NCBI GenBank assembly: GCA_965279205.1
Contig: OZ257144.1
Span: 2,356,001-2,420,000, forward strand
From: UBA7672 sp965279205
GTDB lineage: Bacteria > Pseudomonadota > Alphaproteobacteria > Caulobacterales > Hyphomonadaceae
Direction of reading: 5' to 3'
DNA length: 64,000 bases
Below the pieces are notes generated by a model that saw nothing but the letters and a program-made list of their open reading frames with translations, made no database searches and was not told the origin of the DNA. Below, one piece after another: positions 62,843 through 64,000 of this stretch. The translations under genes and the position numbers were made by a program. Position 1 is the first letter of the stretch; the number at the start of each line of letters is the position of its first letter.

Positions 62843-63094
62843 CTAGAGCCTTGGAATCATGAAATCCAGCCAGTGCATGTAGAGCGCTAGCCAGACAAGG
62901 AAAGTGACCGCCGCAGCCCCTGCCGTTGCGAACATGAGCTTCGGCAGGAAGCGCACCTTTTCAGGCGCCGCCCGGTCCGTTCCGGGAATCACCTCGCCGG
63001 CTTCATGCTGGCTGCGCGTACCCGCTGACAGCACGGGCAGAAAAAACAGCCACCACGCGCCGACGAAAACAACGATGCCTTCGAAAATGCCCAT
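62843..63094 (-). CDS. DUF1467 family small membrane protein
   Basis: An 83-residue protein with two membrane helices (IFEGIVVFVGAWWLFFLPVL and FATAGAAAVTFLVWLALYMH). The loop between them (TRSQHEAGEVIPGTDRAAPE) matches the DUF1467 pattern, where Pro/Gly-rich loops end with an Arg-Phe-Leu segment. It is located between the epimerase and proS genes as in many alphaproteobacteria. Function unknown. ATG at 63094. Confidence 0.88.
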   Translation of the reverse strand: MGIFEGIVVFVGAWWLFFLPVLSAGTRSQHEAGEVIPGTDRAAPEKVRFLPKLMFATAGAAAVTFLVWLALYMHWLDFMIPRL

Positions 63095-63103
63095 TGGGCG
63101 ACC

Positions 63104-63523
63104 CTAGTGGTGGCCCTTCGGCGTTTCCATGAGTTCGATCAGCACACCGTCCGAGTCCTTGGGATGGATGAAGATGACCAGCGTGCCATGGGCGCCAATG
63201 CGTGGCTCGCCCAGAACCTTTGCGCCCTTCCTCTCCATGTCCGCTTTGGCTTCATGGATATCGGGCACTTCGAAGCAGACATGGTGCTGTCCGCCCTTCG
63301 GGTTCTTCTCAAGGAAGTTGATGATCGGCGACTTCTCGCCCAGCGGCTCGATGATCTCGAGCTGAGTGTTCGGCAGGTTGATGAACCCGACACGCACGCC
63401 CTGCGCGGGCATGTCGAACGGTTGCACGAACTCGGTCGCGCCGTAGAGCGTACGATAGGTCTCGAACGTCTTTTCGATCGACGGCACCGCGATGCCGATA
63501 TGGTTCATGCGTCCGATCGTCAT
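63104..63523 (-). CDS. mce: Methylmalonyl-CoA epimerase
   Basis: Interconverts (R)- and (S)-methylmalonyl-CoA for propionate metabolism; 139 residues, VOC fold. Metal ligands: His in MNHIGIAVPS, His in GGQHHVCFEVPDI and Glu in GVLIELMETP. LPNTQLEIIEPLGEKSPI is a typical segment. ATG at 63523. It lies 9 bp before the DUF1467 start, so the two are cotranscribed. The mutase genes are not in the window. Confidence 0.95.
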   Translation of the reverse strand: MTIGRMNHIGIAVPSIEKTFETYRTLYGATEFVQPFDMPAQGVRVGFINLPNTQLEIIEPLGEKSPIINFLEKNPKGGQHHVCFEVPDIHEAKADMERKGAKVLGEPRIGAHGTLVIFIHPKDSDGVLIELMETPKGHH

Positions 63524-63539
63524 GTCGTCCCGTCCTTGC

Positions 63540-64000
63540 CTAGATCCTGTGTATCGTCACATCGACCAGCGGGCGCTTGCCGAACTGCACCTCGGCCGCC
63601 CGGCGCACGGCCTTCGCCAATGCCTTCTCGACCTTTTCGTCGTTCGCGAGGTCGCCCTTCTTCAGCCCATCGATCGCGGCCTCGGCTGCGTCATCGATCG
63701 ACTCCATGGACTCATCCGCTGGGCGGCCATCGGGCTCGGAGAAGCCGCGACCGACAATGATCGGACCGTCCTCCACCTTGCCCTTGCCGATCACCACGCT
63801 GACAGCAAGGTGGCCGTTCCACGCCATCTTGCGGCGCTCCCACATACCGCCGGCCTTGTCGGGCGTCAGCACCTCACCATCGACATGCAGCCGCCCCGCT
63901 GGAACCTGATCAATCACCTCGACCGGACCTGGCGCCAGGCGAATGATGTCACCGTTGTCCGGTGTGATCGCCTCAGGCACCTGCAGCGACCGCGCAAAGC
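63540..64000 (-). CDS. rnj: Ribonuclease J, C-terminal part (5'-truncated by window edge)
   Basis: Only the last roughly 150 codons are present; the frame is open to base 64000 (reading FARSLQVPEAITPDNGDIIR at the 5' side). The segment NGDIIRLAPGPVEVIDQVPA followed by GRLHVDGEVL and a C-terminal domain of about 100 residues fits the end of alphaproteobacterial RNase J, a beta-CASP ribonuclease in RNA processing and decay. The metallo-hydrolase motifs are outside the window. Its place before mce, DUF1467 and proS is consistent with alphaproteobacterial order. Confidence 0.85.
   Translation of the reverse strand, partial: FARSLQVPEAITPDNGDIIRLAPGPVEVIDQVPAGRLHVDGEVLTPDKAGGMWERRKMAWNGHLAVSVVIGKGKVEDGPIIVGRGFSEPDGRPADESMESIDDAAEAAIDGLKKGDLANDEKVEKALAKAVRRAAEVQFGKRPLVDVTIHRI

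Noticed and set aside
1..64000. CRISPR arrays, insertion sequences, prophage, tRNA or rRNA genes
   Set aside because: I found no regularly spaced direct repeats, transposase or integrase motifs, or cloverleaf-like segments; a covariance-model search would be needed to exclude short RNAs.

Overview
The window is a gene-dense piece of chromosome from an alphaproteobacterium. The gene order matches backbone blocks conserved in that class: rpsB-tsf-pyrH-frr-uppS-cdsA-dxr-rseP-bamA-ompH-lpxD-lpxA-lpxI-lpxB-gltA, trpE-trpG-trpD-trpC-lexA-comEC-gltX, and rnj-mce-DUF1467-proS-lolC-lolD-dnaE. It also has HisG/HisZ split ATP phosphoribosyltransferase, LpxI instead of LpxH, a short ProRS and a LexA box of the alphaproteobacterial direct-repeat type (GAAC-N7-GAAC). 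High GC, an HWE-family histidine kinase, a SapC-family protein and a TPR/2OG-oxygenase suggest Caulobacterales or Hyphomonadaceae. This placement is inferred from gene content; genus cannot be read from the window. No tRNA, rRNA, CRISPR array, insertion sequence or prophage was recognised.

Layout. Positions 1-3.2 kb: hisS-hisZ-hisG on the minus strand, translationally coupled; hisG is cut by the window edge. 3.3-7.0 kb: a secreted redoxin, a DsbD/ScsB-like transmembrane thiol reductase and a SapC-family protein. 7.1-10.9 kb: two plus-strand lipoproteins (DUF885 peptidase-like and a VWA-domain protein) ending in a strong hairpin terminator. 10.9-14.6 kb: an accessory stretch with two unrecognised proteins, REP-like repeats and a TIR-TM-TPR protein. 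14.8-17.3 kb: cyclophilin, enolase, ribosomal protein L32. 17.4-25.7 kb: TPR/2OG-Fe(II) oxygenase, receiver plus HWE kinase, alpha/beta hydrolase, DUF6491, GFA, DUF1295 and carotenoid oxygenase genes.

26.0-29.1 kb: pyrG, secG, tpiA. 29.3-35.1 kb: ppiD followed by an overlapping trpE-G-D-C operon. 35.1-41.0 kb: lexA with its own SOS box, comEC (convergent with lexA and overlapping the 5' end of gltX), gltX and gltA with a terminator. 41.0-55.6 kb: a long minus-strand envelope and translation block for lipid A synthesis, outer-membrane assembly, isoprenoid and phospholipid synthesis, UMP kinase, ribosome recycling, EF-Ts and S2. 55.6-64 kb: dnaE, lolD, lolC, proS, DUF1467, methylmalonyl-CoA epimerase and the C-terminal end of RNase J.

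Main oddities: a roughly 70-residue low-GC in-frame insertion in gltX; a TrpD whose PRPP loop reads GTGGL instead of GTGGD; a LolC-type permease with about 110 extra N-terminal residues carrying membrane segments, whose start is coupled to proS; fabZ missing between lpxD and lpxA, and moaC-moeA missing between trpC and lexA; a membrane-anchored TIR-TPR protein; a GAAC repeat cluster in front of an unknown small gene; and palindromic repeats around 12.4-15.6 kb. No obviously new multi-gene system is visible; most of the window is housekeeping.
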